The notes under the pieces were generated by a model. That model ran no database searches. It saw only the letters and a list, made by a program, of their open reading frames with translations, and was not told the origin of the DNA. Below, one piece after another: positions 1 through 8,281 of a DNA stretch of 64,000 nucleotides. A program made the position numbers and the translations under genes. Numbering within the stretch: the stretch's first letter is position 1; every line of letters begins with the position of its first letter. This DNA comes from Pseudomonadota bacterium (GTDB taxonomy: Bacteria > Pseudomonadota > Gammaproteobacteria > Burkholderiales > Eutrophovitaceae). The DNA lies in NCBI GenBank assembly GCA_027624715.1, contig JAQBTV010000005.1, positions 1 to 64,000 on the forward strand. The letters run 5' to 3'.

Positions 1-352
1 GGTTGGATTGTTTTTTATGTATCAGAAACCAGGAGATCGTACTAATACGGATTAATGTGTTTGAGAATAATATATATATCGTCAATTGGTTCGAAACTAA
101 ATAAGCCTTGAGGAGGTGACATGAAGTAGTCGACCGCTTATCTCCCTGCGGCGTAAAAATACTGTACTTGACATAATATACATTATACGCAATATGCCGC
201 AAGTATCGATAATTCCCCAATAAGCATAAATTATGGCTAATTGTTTATCTTGAACGTAACCTGGGTTTCTTAACCCTCGCCAACGTACTAATTATTTATT
301 AATATATTCATATGTTTATCCTAATAACATAATACTTTTATTAAGCGGTAGT
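1..352. other. AT-rich stretch without a recognisable gene
   Basis: I see no credible protein gene here. Two details stand out. At 111-120 there is a near-perfect Shine-Dalgarno sequence (AGGAGGTGAC) directly before ATG AAG TAG (121-129), which would encode only Met-Lys. At 168-173 a TTGACA hexamer lies beside a short AT-rich inverted repeat (ATAAT..ATTAT, about 174-187), but the hexamer 17 nt downstream is a poor -10. Either may belong to the leader of the secreted-protein gene at 353, or may be chance. Confidence 0.4.
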
Positions 353-697
353 ATGGTCACTAAGTTAACTACAATCGCAGTGCTTCTAATCGTTGTTGAA
401 ATCGCTGCAGCCCAAGCCCAGGCCCTAGACTCATACTGTAAATTGACCGTTAATGGGGGGATTGGTATCAATGGTCCATGTGAATATAACCAAATTACTG
501 GCGAATTTAATGATGGATTGCTAAAAACCGCTTGTAGATCAGGTTTGGAAACATGCAACCCAAACGATCTAGAAGTTATTCGGGGTGGCTCTTTTGGTTA
601 TATAGTCCCTAATGACGGACGGTGGGAGTTTTGCTGGAATCAAGGTGGTTACATCGATATAAACGAATGTTTTTTCTGGGTTAAAACAGGAGCGTAG
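353..697 (+). CDS. small secreted cysteine-rich protein, function unknown
   Basis: The predicted protein has 114 residues and no family I recognise. Residues 1-24 look like a Sec signal peptide: a short basic start, a hydrophobic core of about ten residues, and an Ala-Gln-Ala cleavage site. The mature part carries six cysteines (C29, C43, C61, C68, C94, C106), enough for three disulfides, and is rich in Gly, Asn and aromatic residues, which suggests a small beta-rich periplasmic or extracellular domain. The ATG at 353 has only a weak ribosome site, but the signal peptide begins right after it, which supports this start. It stands alone, facing the minus-strand HIT gene. Secretion is well supported; function is not. 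Confidence 0.6.
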   Translation: MVTKLTTIAVLLIVVEIAAAQAQALDSYCKLTVNGGIGINGPCEYNQITGEFNDGLLKTACRSGLETCNPNDLEVIRGGSFGYIVPNDGRWEFCWNQGGYIDINECFFWVKTGA

Positions 698-811
698 CTG
701 CTGGTTCGTACCGCAGAAGGTTGTGCTGTGTATCGATAAATAGTCGAAACCACTAGCTCGAAGGAGATCTCGCACCGACTCTTTGCGAATTAAACACATT
801 ATTTAAGCAAG

Positions 812-1213
812 CTAGCGTAAGTCCTCTAAGTCGCCCTTATAGGGAATCACATGGCGCACCCCTCCTTTTGGAAATTCACTATCACCTTTGCGTCTGGGGA
901 TTAAGTGAACGTGACAATGCCATACCGACTGACCGGCTACCTGCCCACAATTTATACCAATATTGAAACCCTCGATTCGCCGATCAGAATCTAATAACAT
1001 TTGACGTTGCTCATGGATCAGTTCATTTATGGCCAATATCTCACCCGGAACTAATCCAAAAAAATCAAGCGTATGTCGTTTGGGAATAAAAAGCGTGTGC
1101 TTCTCAGTTACAGGAGAACCGTCTCGAACAGCATATGCGAGATGATTCTCCGAGACGATGCGTTCGCGATCTGATGCTTGAAGATCGCAGAACAGGCAGG
1201 CCGCGTTAGTCAC
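812..1213 (-). CDS. HIT-family nucleotide hydrolase
   Basis: This is a histidine-triad protein of 133 aa. The HxHxH active-site motif is seen as HCHVH (about residues 99-103 from the chosen start), followed by LIPRR as in HINT/Fhit-type enzymes. A CxxC pair close to the N-terminus is often a zinc site in bacterial members. The family hydrolyses or transfers nucleoside monophosphates from nucleotide conjugates, typically AMP-linked substrates. The frame is open further upstream, but that extension overlaps the preceding gene and starts with TTG. The GTG at 1211-1213 gives the usual family N-terminus and leaves an 11-nt gap. It lies just downstream of the enolase-superfamily gene and is probably cotranscribed. 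The specific substrate cannot be told. Confidence 0.85.
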   Translation of the reverse strand: MTNAACLFCDLQASDRERIVSENHLAYAVRDGSPVTEKHTLFIPKRHTLDFFGLVPGEILAINELIHEQRQMLLDSDRRIEGFNIGINCGQVAGQSVWHCHVHLIPRRKGDSEFPKGGVRHVIPYKGDLEDLR

Positions 1214-1224
1214 TCGAATAATCG

Positions 1225-2316
1225 TTAGAAGTACTGATATTTTTTTACAGCATCTTCGTCCCAATCGAGACCGTTACCAATGCGGTCAGGAACGATTGCC
1301 ATGCCGTCTTTTATTTCAAAGGGCTCCTTAACGAGTGGATTACCCCAGTCCCGATACTCAAGCCAATCTGCTGATTCGGAGGCTTTTAAAAGATGGGCAG
1401 ACACTTCGGGGTATAAATGACTTGATAACGGGGCATTAGCCGCTCCAGCAATTGAGGCGGCACTCATCCACCCAGTGACCCCACCAATTCTCATGAGGTC
1501 AGGCATGTATAGATCTGCGGCATTAGCTTGAATCGCCTCTAGAAATGAGCGGGATCCGTAGATGTTTTCGCCGATTGATATTGGTGTTTTTATTTCTTTG
1601 GTTAACTGTGCGTTCTGTGCGTACGTATCGAACACAATGGGTTCTTCAAACCAATACATCCCTTGATCATCTAGCCCATGCAGTCTAGTAATCGCTTCTT
1701 GGATTGTTTGCCCTTGATTGAAATCGACCATGAGATGGATATCTTCTCCCACCGCTTCTCTGACGATTTTTATGGCTTTAATATCATCCTTTAGTCTCGC
1801 TCTGCCGAGTCGCATTTTAATAGCCTTGAAACCCCCTTCGCTGACTAATTCTTCAGCGTCTTTTGCTAATTTGTCAAACGGCAGCAGCCACAATCCATTG
1901 GTGTTGTAGGCTCTTAAAGGGCCAGTAGATCCTCCCAATAGGTTGGCAAGTGGCATATTCGCAGCCTTAGCAAGAGCGTCCCAAAGGGCCATATCCAAAC
2001 CAGCAGCTGTAATTACACTCACACCCTGTCGTCCGATAAGGTGTAATGAGCCAATGATTTCTCGATACATATCGGCAGGATGGATCGTCCTACCTTTAAA
2101 TTTCACGGCCATGTCATGCAATGCTGGCGCGATATATTTGACGGAATCTTTAATGTATGGTTCCAGATAACTGCGTCCAACAATGCCCTCTTTTGTTTGC
2201 ACGTCGATTAGAATCAAGGGCCAATCAACGAACTGACCAACTTTTGCCACAATCGGACGTCTTAAAGGAACAAGTGAAGCCCGAACATTAATACTTTCAA
2301 AAGTAATCTTTTCCAT
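1225..2316 (-). CDS. mandelate racemase-like enolase-superfamily enzyme
   Basis: The protein has 363 aa, the normal length for the mandelate racemase subgroup, and aligns by eye with Pseudomonas putida mandelate racemase along most of its length. Metal ligands are D198 (in VDFNQ), E224 (in FEEP) and E250 (in GEN). The Asp-His catalytic dyad is D273 and H300 (in SSHLYPE). K167 matches the first Lys of the racemase KxK motif, but the second Lys, the (S)-specific base, is Arg169. That makes simple racemisation unlikely and an acid-sugar dehydratase or other elimination more plausible. This is inference, and the substrate is unknown. The HIT gene follows 11 nt downstream. The start ATG at 2316 is well placed for the family. 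Confidence 0.85.
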   Translation of the reverse strand: MEKITFESINVRASLVPLRRPIVAKVGQFVDWPLILIDVQTKEGIVGRSYLEPYIKDSVKYIAPALHDMAVKFKGRTIHPADMYREIIGSLHLIGRQGVSVITAAGLDMALWDALAKAANMPLANLLGGSTGPLRAYNTNGLWLLPFDKLAKDAEELVSEGGFKAIKMRLGRARLKDDIKAIKIVREAVGEDIHLMVDFNQGQTIQEAITRLHGLDDQGMYWFEEPIVFDTYAQNAQLTKEIKTPISIGENIYGSRSFLEAIQANAADLYMPDLMRIGGVTGWMSAASIAGAANAPLSSHLYPEVSAHLLKASESADWLEYRDWGNPLVKEPFEIKDGMAIVPDRIGNGLDWDEDAVKKYQYF

Positions 2317-2405
2317 ACAATTTTATTTTTATTTTAGCAAGTCATATTTATTTATTTAGATTTTACACTTTACAGATTTTTTTCTCTCTCGACTAAAGAT
2401 GTCGG

Positions 2406-2436
2406 TTGTTTAACTGTAGTTATTTTATGGTATTAT
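2406..2436 (+). promoter_or_regulatory. candidate promoter for the secreted protein at 2507
   Basis: An extended -10 element (TGG followed by TATTAT, 2428-2436) lies about 70 nt upstream of the start codon. A partial -35 (TTGTTT, 2406-2411) sits 19 nt before the -10, slightly longer than ideal. Found by eye only. Confidence 0.3.
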
Positions 2437-2506
2437 TTTTAGGTACAAAAATTTGGTAAAAAACTTTCTATATCATTTTTTTAATTTTCTTAAGGATAAA
2501 AATTCG

Positions 2507-3001
2507 ATGAAAAATACGATATTAAGTCTATTAGGTTTATTCATTTTTATTTCATCTGCTGGTGCCGAACATCACGGTGATTCCGTAGGTAAGCTTTCTT
2601 TCATCTCTAGTGCAAAGATGCAATTAGACGAAATTAAAGCAAATGACATCAGATTCTCAACGGCAGAGCTCGAAGGGCTCAGTAACGTCAATAGTTCGAC
2701 ATATGGACCAATTCCCGTAGGGACAGTGTTCGCGTTTAACTGCGCTGCAAGTAGCCTAGAAAAAGACGGCCAAAGTACGGTTTACGGCTTTTGTCGCGTT
2801 AAAGATAAAGACAATGATGAATTCTCAATTGAAAATACTCGGGTCGGCAGGTTAGGTGTTCCTGGAACTGGCAATAGCGTCATGCGCGGCATATCAGGTA
2901 AATACGCAAATTTAATGGGTGTCTGCAAATTTACTCCAACTTATTTAATTAACGATGGAGTATTTATATCGGTCGCGTATGACTGTGATATGAAGCATTA
3001 A
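2507..3001 (+). CDS. secreted protein of unknown function, possibly a small beta-barrel
   Basis: The product has 164 aa. A clear Sec signal peptide covers residues 1-20 (basic MKN, hydrophobic core, cleavage near SAGA/EHH). The mature protein has four cysteines and a stretch with the pattern GxxGKYanlxGxCkF, followed by strand-like segments. This Gly-Lys-Tyr pattern recalls allene-oxide-cyclase-like or dirigent-like barrels, but I cannot assign the family. The ATG at 2507 was chosen because it is preceded by AAGGA (2492-2496) at good spacing and opens the signal peptide; an upstream TTG in the same frame has no support. The gene is a single transcription unit, with a promoter candidate upstream and a strong terminator 30 nt downstream. 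Confidence 0.65.
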   Translation: MKNTILSLLGLFIFISSAGAEHHGDSVGKLSFISSAKMQLDEIKANDIRFSTAELEGLSNVNSSTYGPIPVGTVFAFNCAASSLEKDGQSTVYGFCRVKDKDNDEFSIENTRVGRLGVPGTGNSVMRGISGKYANLMGVCKFTPTYLINDGVFISVAYDCDMKH

Positions 3002-3029
3002 AGCATCGTAATCATTTAATTTCAAATAG

Positions 3030-3056
3030 CGGCAGGCGAAAAGCCTGTCGTTTTTT
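3030..3056 (+). terminator. intrinsic terminator after the secreted-protein gene
   Basis: An 8-bp GC-rich stem (3030-3037 with 3043-3050, one G-U pair) and a GAAAA loop are followed directly by six T residues (3051-3056). It lies 29 nt after the stop codon of the plus-strand gene, which converges on the dioxygenase gene. Confidence 0.85.
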
Positions 3057-3101
3057 ATGGCTGAGCCAATGCAACAGCCCGTAAGCCTCTTCTGTCATGA
3101 C

Positions 3102-3920
3102 TCAAAACGGTCGATCACCCTTCAACGTGATTCGATGCAGTAGCCTTAACTGTCCCTGATAGTCATTGAGGGGTAAATGCAATAGACAGCGGTTATCCCA
3201 AAGCGCTAAATGACCATTACACCACTTGACGCGACACTGAAACTCTTCCTTTGTCTGATGTGTAAATAATTCGGATAGTAGCGCCGTACTTGCCTCTGAA
3301 TTGAGTTCTTGGACGCTGCAGGTGTGAGCAGGACTGATATAAAGACTTTTCAATTGAGTCTCAGGGTGAGTCCTAACCATAGGATGAATCGCTGAGTAAT
3401 TGACGGGTACTTTCTTATTCGAGACCGGTGTTCGGTTTAAGCGTGTAGCGGAAACCGCCTCGAGGTCAGAGCGCGATTCAGCTGAGAATGATTGGATACG
3501 TTCTTTCGTTTTACTTGAGAGTGCGTCATAAGCCTTGTACTGGCTGGCGAAGAGCGTATCGCCACCGTTCAAGGGGACGTCTATCGCGTAGAGCATGCTG
3601 GCCATCGGTGGCTTTTGTAAGTAGATCGTATCCGTGTGCCAAACGCCTCCAAAGTTTTTAGTCTCTGTTGATTTTTTCAAAACACGGGTTATCTCAGGAT
3701 GTCCCTCTAAGCCCTCTAAGAATGGGTAAATATCTGGAGATCCAAAATAAGTTGCAAATTTGAGCTGTTCGGAAGGCGTTAAAACCTGATTCTTTATGAC
3801 CACAATGCTATATCTCATCCAAGCGGAATGAATTTGCTGTAACTCTTCTTCGCTGGCAGTCCTGACGGAAACTCCCTCAATGGTGCAGCCAACGATCTGA
3901 TTGAGTGGCGTAATAATCAT
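3102..3920 (-). CDS. TauD/TfdA-family Fe(II)/2-oxoglutarate dioxygenase
   Basis: The protein has 272 aa, the usual length for the TauD/TfdA family. The iron-binding facial triad is visible: H95 and D97 in WHTD, and the distal H248 in LLHLPLNDY. R263, in the C-terminal HR motif, is the expected 2-oxoglutarate carboxylate ligand. Family members hydroxylate substrates such as taurine, alkyl sulfates, 2,4-D or carnitine-like compounds, coupled to decarboxylation of 2-oxoglutarate. No sulfonate transporter or regulator lies nearby, so the substrate cannot be inferred. The gene diverges from the ion-channel gene at 4024 with about 100 nt between them. The enzyme is expected to be cytoplasmic. Confidence 0.88.
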   Translation of the reverse strand: MIITPLNQIVGCTIEGVSVRTASEEELQQIHSAWMRYSIVVIKNQVLTPSEQLKFATYFGSPDIYPFLEGLEGHPEITRVLKKSTETKNFGGVWHTDTIYLQKPPMASMLYAIDVPLNGGDTLFASQYKAYDALSSKTKERIQSFSAESRSDLEAVSATRLNRTPVSNKKVPVNYSAIHPMVRTHPETQLKSLYISPAHTCSVQELNSEASTALLSELFTHQTKEEFQCRVKWCNGHLALWDNRCLLHLPLNDYQGQLRLLHRITLKGDRPF

Positions 3921-4023
3921 GGAATTGATCGTTATTCTGATAGAACTTCTATATTGTTCGTTATTTAAACTTAATTTTAATTAAAACAGTGACATTAAAT
4001 TTACTGCCTGGTGTGAATTGTAA

Positions 4024-4818
4024 ATGCTTATACAAAAAATAATCGATATACGACATCACAAGTTATTTGAAATAACGATGATTTTCATCATTATTTTCTC
4101 TGCTCTGACCGTGGGTGCGCGAACCTTCCACCAGCTCGAACCTTATCAAGATCTACTCTCATATTTTGACCTTTTAATCAGCATTATTTTTCTGGTGGAG
4201 ATCATTATCCGTTATATCGCCGAGGGTGATTTGAAGCGTTTTGTTCGTGATCCATGGAACCTCTTCGATACCATCGTTGTAATTGGCAGTTTAATTCCAT
4301 TAGAGAGCTCTAATCTGGTCTTTGTAGGACGTTTATTACGCATCTTTCGAGTTTTGAGGTTGATCTCGGTTATTCCTGAATTACGTCTCCTATTGAACGT
4401 AATATTTAAATCACTCCCAAGACTAGGTTACTTAGTTTTGCTGATGTTTATCTTCTTCTATATCTATGGCGCAATTGGATCGACCTTATTTGCATCCATT
4501 AACCCATTTCTGTGGGGTGATATCTCTAAGTCCATTCTCACCTTATTTCGTGTCATGACTTTCGATAACTGGATAGACGTCATGTATGAGGTGATGAATA
4601 TTTACCCCCTATCATGGGTTTATTTCCTGACATTCATATTTTTCTCAGCTTTCGCATTTCTTAATATGCTGATCGCGATCGTAGTCGATGTCTTAAATAG
4701 GGAGAATAAGGCTTTAGATTTAGGGGATGATGAGGATGAACGCCATAAGCAGGAGCTGATGAGCGGCATTAAAAAAATATCGGGCGAACTGGAGCGTTTA
4801 AGAAACAAATTAGGCTGA
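4024..4818 (+). CDS. one-domain voltage-gated cation channel (NaChBac-like)
   Basis: The product has 264 aa with six predicted transmembrane helices, as in bacterial voltage-gated sodium channels that work as homotetramers. S4 is clear: arginines at every third position (R103, R106, R109, R112). S5, a pore helix and S6 follow. The selectivity-filter region reads TFDNW (T179-W183), whereas NaChBac has TLESW, so ion selectivity cannot be assumed. The cytoplasmic tail, about residues 225-264, is acidic and then heptad-like, matching the C-terminal coiled coil that assembles these tetramers. It converges on tatD with only a 17-nt gap. A role in membrane-potential or motility-related ion signalling is likely but unproven. 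Confidence 0.85.
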   Translation: MLIQKIIDIRHHKLFEITMIFIIIFSALTVGARTFHQLEPYQDLLSYFDLLISIIFLVEIIIRYIAEGDLKRFVRDPWNLFDTIVVIGSLIPLESSNLVFVGRLLRIFRVLRLISVIPELRLLLNVIFKSLPRLGYLVLLMFIFFYIYGAIGSTLFASINPFLWGDISKSILTLFRVMTFDNWIDVMYEVMNIYPLSWVYFLTFIFFSAFAFLNMLIAIVVDVLNRENKALDLGDDEDERHKQELMSGIKKISGELERLRNKLG

Positions 4819-4835
4819 TGGTTCTATGCCACCTT

Positions 4836-5600
4836 TTAAATTAAAAATAGTCTGTTGAAGTTTTCCGTAGTTTTCTGAGCCACGACATCTAAGGGTAAGC
4901 CTTTAACGCGAGCGAGCTCCTCTAGAACAAAACGCACATAAGATGGTTCATTGGTTTTACCTCTATACGGCATCGGAGCTAAGTAAGGAGAATCTGTTTC
5001 AACCATTATGTACTCAATGGGTATCTCCTTTGCAACCGTACGAATTTCTTCGGCATTCTTAAAGGTCAAGATGCCAGAGAATGAAATAAAGAACCCTAGT
5101 TCAATTGAAGCGAGTGCAAATGGCATTGTTTCCGTGAAGCAATGCATCACACCCCTCACTTGCCCCTGCCCCTGCTCCCTAAGAACGTCTAGCGTGTCGC
5201 TACCCGCTTCTCGGGTGTGGATTATCAGAGGTTTCTGTGTGATTTTAGCTGCATTGATATGTACGCGAAAGCGCTCGCGTTGCCATTCGGTATCGCCCTT
5301 AGTTCTAAAATAATCAAGACCGGTTTCACCAATTGCGACTACTTTAGGGTGATTCGATAACGTCACTAATTGTTCTACCGTAGGCTCTTCACAATCTTGA
5401 TGATCTGGGTGTACCCCGACAGACGCAAAAATAGTAGGGTACCGAGTTGCTAACCCTAATATATCCGGAAACTTCTCTAGCTCGACTGAGACGCATAAGG
5501 CCTTACAAACATTGTTCTCTTCCATCCGTCTAATAAGACCTTCGATATCTTCTGAGAGCTCTGGAAAGTTGATATGACAGTGTGAATCAACAATTTGCAT
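4836..5600 (-). CDS. tatD: TatD-family metal-dependent DNase
   Basis: This is a 254-aa TIM-barrel hydrolase of the TatD/YcfH type. Metal-binding motifs appear in order: DSHCH near the N-terminus (H7, H9), GETGLDYF, IIHTREA, MHCF and the late VETDSPYLAP. Family members are Mg-dependent 3'-5' exonucleases or related hydrolases. It is the last gene of the tmk-holB-tatD run, as in E. coli. The ATG at 5600 gives the standard family N-terminus; the in-frame TTG further upstream would overlap holB. The spacing to holB is 11 nt. The small PilZ gene found between holB and tatD in many gammaproteobacteria is absent. Confidence 0.9.
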   Translation of the reverse strand: MQIVDSHCHINFPELSEDIEGLIRRMEENNVCKALCVSVELEKFPDILGLATRYPTIFASVGVHPDHQDCEEPTVEQLVTLSNHPKVVAIGETGLDYFRTKGDTEWQRERFRVHINAAKITQKPLIIHTREAGSDTLDVLREQGQGQVRGVMHCFTETMPFALASIELGFFISFSGILTFKNAEEIRTVAKEIPIEYIMVETDSPYLAPMPYRGKTNEPSYVRFVLEELARVKGLPLDVVAQKTTENFNRLFLI

Positions 5601-5611
5601 GGTATTTTTTT

Positions 5612-6619
5612 CTATGTTCGCGGCCAATTTAAAAAGAGTGCTTCCAAGGCCAATCGTCGGTTAAGTGGATGATTTGCTGCCTTTAGATATTCATTAAAGT
5701 TGTCTTGCCAATGCGCGACTGCTTTGCGACTGAGTGAGCGTTTAATGCACCTAATCTCTGATACTTTATCTTTGTGAAAGACAATCTCACCGCCTAGATC
5801 TGCCATAAGTAAGTCATGCAATAAGGGATAAAAAATACGTTGCAGTATCGGTACTTCAACTTTTTCACAAAGTGCTGCAAGGTCAAACGCATTGATTGGT
5901 TCCTGACTTAATAGAGTAAGAATTTTATCTCGATTCTCAAAGAAAGTGTCATCCTCTATCAATTGCGTTGACGCAAAAGGGGCGCATCCCGAAAGGCGAA
6001 TGGCAAGCTCTTTTCTATGTTCTTCGATCTGATGGTGCGAGGTTTGATGGTTTATCCAGTCTGACGTGACGTCGAGCCCTGGAGCTTTCACGTAAACCTT
6101 TAGGCACCGACTGAGTATGGTTGGAATCAGTGATTCTGAGTGCTTAGCCAATAAAATGAAATGAAGAAACTCTGGCGGTTCTTCTAAGTTTTTTAATAAG
6201 GCGTTCGATGCATTTTGATTTAAGTTGTCAGCCGGATCGATAATGATGATTTTTGCATGACCCCGATGAGGTTTGGTGTAACAGTAGCCCCCCAATTCTC
6301 GGACGGATTTCACGCTAATAACCTGTTTTGCTTTCTTTGTATTCCCGGCACCCTCGGCATCACCGCTTGCATCTGCTTCATCATTTGTTATCATTTTGAA
6401 ATCAGGATGAGTTTCAGCCTGAAATAGGTGGCAAGATCCACATATTCCACAAGCCTCTTGCAAGAAAGATACCTTTTCACAAAGCGTAGATTGGGCGAGG
6501 TGAAGAGCCAAGGTTCTTTTCCCAACCCCCTCAACGCCGTAGATCAACAGTGCTGGTGGTAAATGTTTTCCGATTTTAGTTTTAGGCTCATCAAGCCATG
6601 AACACTGAGCTAACTGCAT
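5612..6619 (-). CDS. holB: DNA polymerase III delta-prime subunit
   Basis: The protein has 335 aa and is a clamp-loader AAA+ subunit. Visible are a P-loop-like GVEGVGKRT, a zinc module with four cysteines (C..CGICGSC type, around residue 57), and a region resembling the SRC motif (SRCLKV). Delta-prime acts with delta and tau/gamma to load the beta clamp. The gene overlaps the end of tmk by 10 nt, a classical arrangement in gammaproteobacteria. A Lys/Asp/Glu-rich insert around residues 82-100 is slightly longer than in E. coli. I am confident of the identity. Confidence 0.9.
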   Translation of the reverse strand: MQLAQCSWLDEPKTKIGKHLPPALLIYGVEGVGKRTLALHLAQSTLCEKVSFLQEACGICGSCHLFQAETHPDFKMITNDEADASGDAEGAGNTKKAKQVISVKSVRELGGYCYTKPHRGHAKIIIIDPADNLNQNASNALLKNLEEPPEFLHFILLAKHSESLIPTILSRCLKVYVKAPGLDVTSDWINHQTSHHQIEEHRKELAIRLSGCAPFASTQLIEDDTFFENRDKILTLLSQEPINAFDLAALCEKVEVPILQRIFYPLLHDLLMADLGGEIVFHKDKVSEIRCIKRSLSRKAVAHWQDNFNEYLKAANHPLNRRLALEALFLNWPRT

Positions 6620-7227
6620 ATTTGATCCAGCTCGTTTTGAACGAGTAGGCGAATCTGACTTTTTGAATTCAAAGAATCAATAACTTTTATGCGGGCAGGA
6701 TCTTTCTTTGCCCGGTCTAGGTAGGCTTGCCGAACACGTTCATGAAAATCTATAGCTTTGGATTCAAAACGATCTTTAACGCGATGACTCATACGACGTT
6801 GGGCGATTTCAATCGGCAGATCAAAGAATAGAGTTAGATCGGGTTGAAGGGTTCCCTGAACCCAACGCTCCAATACTTCGATGCGTGATGGGTCAACACC
6901 CGCACCGCCACCCTGATAGGCAAATGTAGCGTCAGTGAAACGATCACAAATGACTACAGTTCCAGATTCTAAAGCCGGTTTTATGACGCGTGTTATGTGT
7001 TCTTTTCTCGCAGCAAACATCAGAAGCACTTCTGTATCCGAATCGAGAGGTGTTGTAACGCCTAGCATCATGTCTCGTAGCTGCTCGCTAAGCGGTGTTC
7101 CACCAGGTTCTCTAGTTTGAACAAGGTCTATCTTTCGATCTCGAAGGTATTTAACGGCATAGTTAAGCTGGGTGCTTTTCCCCGCTCCATCTACGCCTTC
7201 AAATGTGATGAAAAGGCCTTTAGTCAC
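6610..7227 (-). CDS. tmk: thymidylate kinase
   Basis: The protein has 205 aa. The N-terminal P-loop is FEGVDGAGKST, followed by the TREPGGTP segment and the DRFTDATFAYQGGG segment that binds dTMP; the LID-like region lies after residue 140. It phosphorylates dTMP to dTDP in the cytoplasm for DNA synthesis. It sits 14 nt after mltG and overlaps holB, matching the conserved mltG-tmk-holB order. Confidence 0.95.
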   Translation of the reverse strand: MTKGLFITFEGVDGAGKSTQLNYAVKYLRDRKIDLVQTREPGGTPLSEQLRDMMLGVTTPLDSDTEVLLMFAARKEHITRVIKPALESGTVVICDRFTDATFAYQGGGAGVDPSRIEVLERWVQGTLQPDLTLFFDLPIEIAQRRMSHRVKDRFESKAIDFHERVRQAYLDRAKKDPARIKVIDSLNSKSQIRLLVQNELDQICS

Positions 7228-7241
7228 GTGCGCTCTCGTTG

Positions 7242-8237
7242 TTAGCGTTGGTATTCTTTCACAGCTGTATTGTGATCGCTAAGGTTATCAGAGAACTGGT
7301 GGGTACCGTCCCCTTTTGCGACAAAATAGAGTGCGGTCGTGCTCGCAGGGTGCATCACAGCACGAATAGAACTGCGACTAGGCAGCGCAATCGGTGACGG
7401 AGGTAAGCCATTTCTGGTGTACGTGTTGTAAGGATTATCGGCTTTTAGATCCTTGTAACGAATGTCACCATCGAAGTTATCACCGAGGCCATAAATCACA
7501 GTCGGGTCCGCCTGCAATCGCATACCATTTTTTAATCGATTCATAAATACGCCAGAAACAATTGATTTTTCTGCTGGAAGTGATGTCTCTTTTTCAATGA
7601 TTGACGCGAGAATGAGTGCATTGTAAGGATCTTTAAAACGTATTTTGATATTTCGTTTGCGCCACTCTTCTTCGAGTACTTTGCTCAGCTTCTCATGAGC
7701 GATTTTCAATATTTCGAGGTCACTCGTTCCTCCAGAGAAAATGTAAGTATCAGGGAAAAACAACCCCTCTACATGTTCATAGGGTATGTTCAGGTGGTTA
7801 AGTATTTTCTTTTGGGTCCAACCAGTACTGCTGTGCAGAATTGCATCGTGGTCATCCAACGCCTTGCGTAAATCAGCGAATGTCCAACCCTCTTGTATTC
7901 GTAAACGGTTTTTTTCAAAGTAGCCACGATAAATCTTTTGCAGGACTTGGAATCCTGTCACGCCATCTTCAAATTTGTATTTTCCTGCTTTTATATCTGA
8001 ACTGATACCAAAGACCCAGGCTAAGAGCTTAAAGGAGCGTGCATTATCAATGATAGACTTATTTGCTAGCTCGGTTGCCGCAGTTCCCAATGTCGCACCC
8101 CGCTCAATTGTTATCGTTGTTGGTTCTTCAAGTTCAGCTGAGCTCAAGCCAATAAATAAGAGCCAGCCCAGAAAAAACCCAATGAGAACACAGCTACCGA
8201 TGGCCAGTTTTACAAGAATATTTTTTAAATGTGGCAC
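7242..8237 (-). CDS. mltG: endolytic murein transglycosylase MltG
   Basis: The protein has 331 aa with one N-terminal transmembrane helix (about residues 8-30), a LysM-like segment and the YceG catalytic domain. The catalytic Glu lies in ASIIEKET (E215), and the downstream LQADPTVIYG motif is typical. MltG cleaves nascent glycan strands at the inner membrane and sets their length. In many gammaproteobacteria pabC lies between fabF and mltG; here only 44 nt separate the two genes, so pabC is missing from this locus. Confidence 0.92.
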   Translation of the reverse strand: MPHLKNILVKLAIGSCVLIGFFLGWLLFIGLSSAELEEPTTITIERGATLGTAATELANKSIIDNARSFKLLAWVFGISSDIKAGKYKFEDGVTGFQVLQKIYRGYFEKNRLRIQEGWTFADLRKALDDHDAILHSSTGWTQKKILNHLNIPYEHVEGLFFPDTYIFSGGTSDLEILKIAHEKLSKVLEEEWRKRNIKIRFKDPYNALILASIIEKETSLPAEKSIVSGVFMNRLKNGMRLQADPTVIYGLGDNFDGDIRYKDLKADNPYNTYTRNGLPPSPIALPSRSSIRAVMHPASTTALYFVAKGDGTHQFSDNLSDHNTAVKEYQR

Positions 8238-8281
8238 GTTGCTCTATTCATCTGTTTTTGAGGCAGATAACAGTCATAGAT

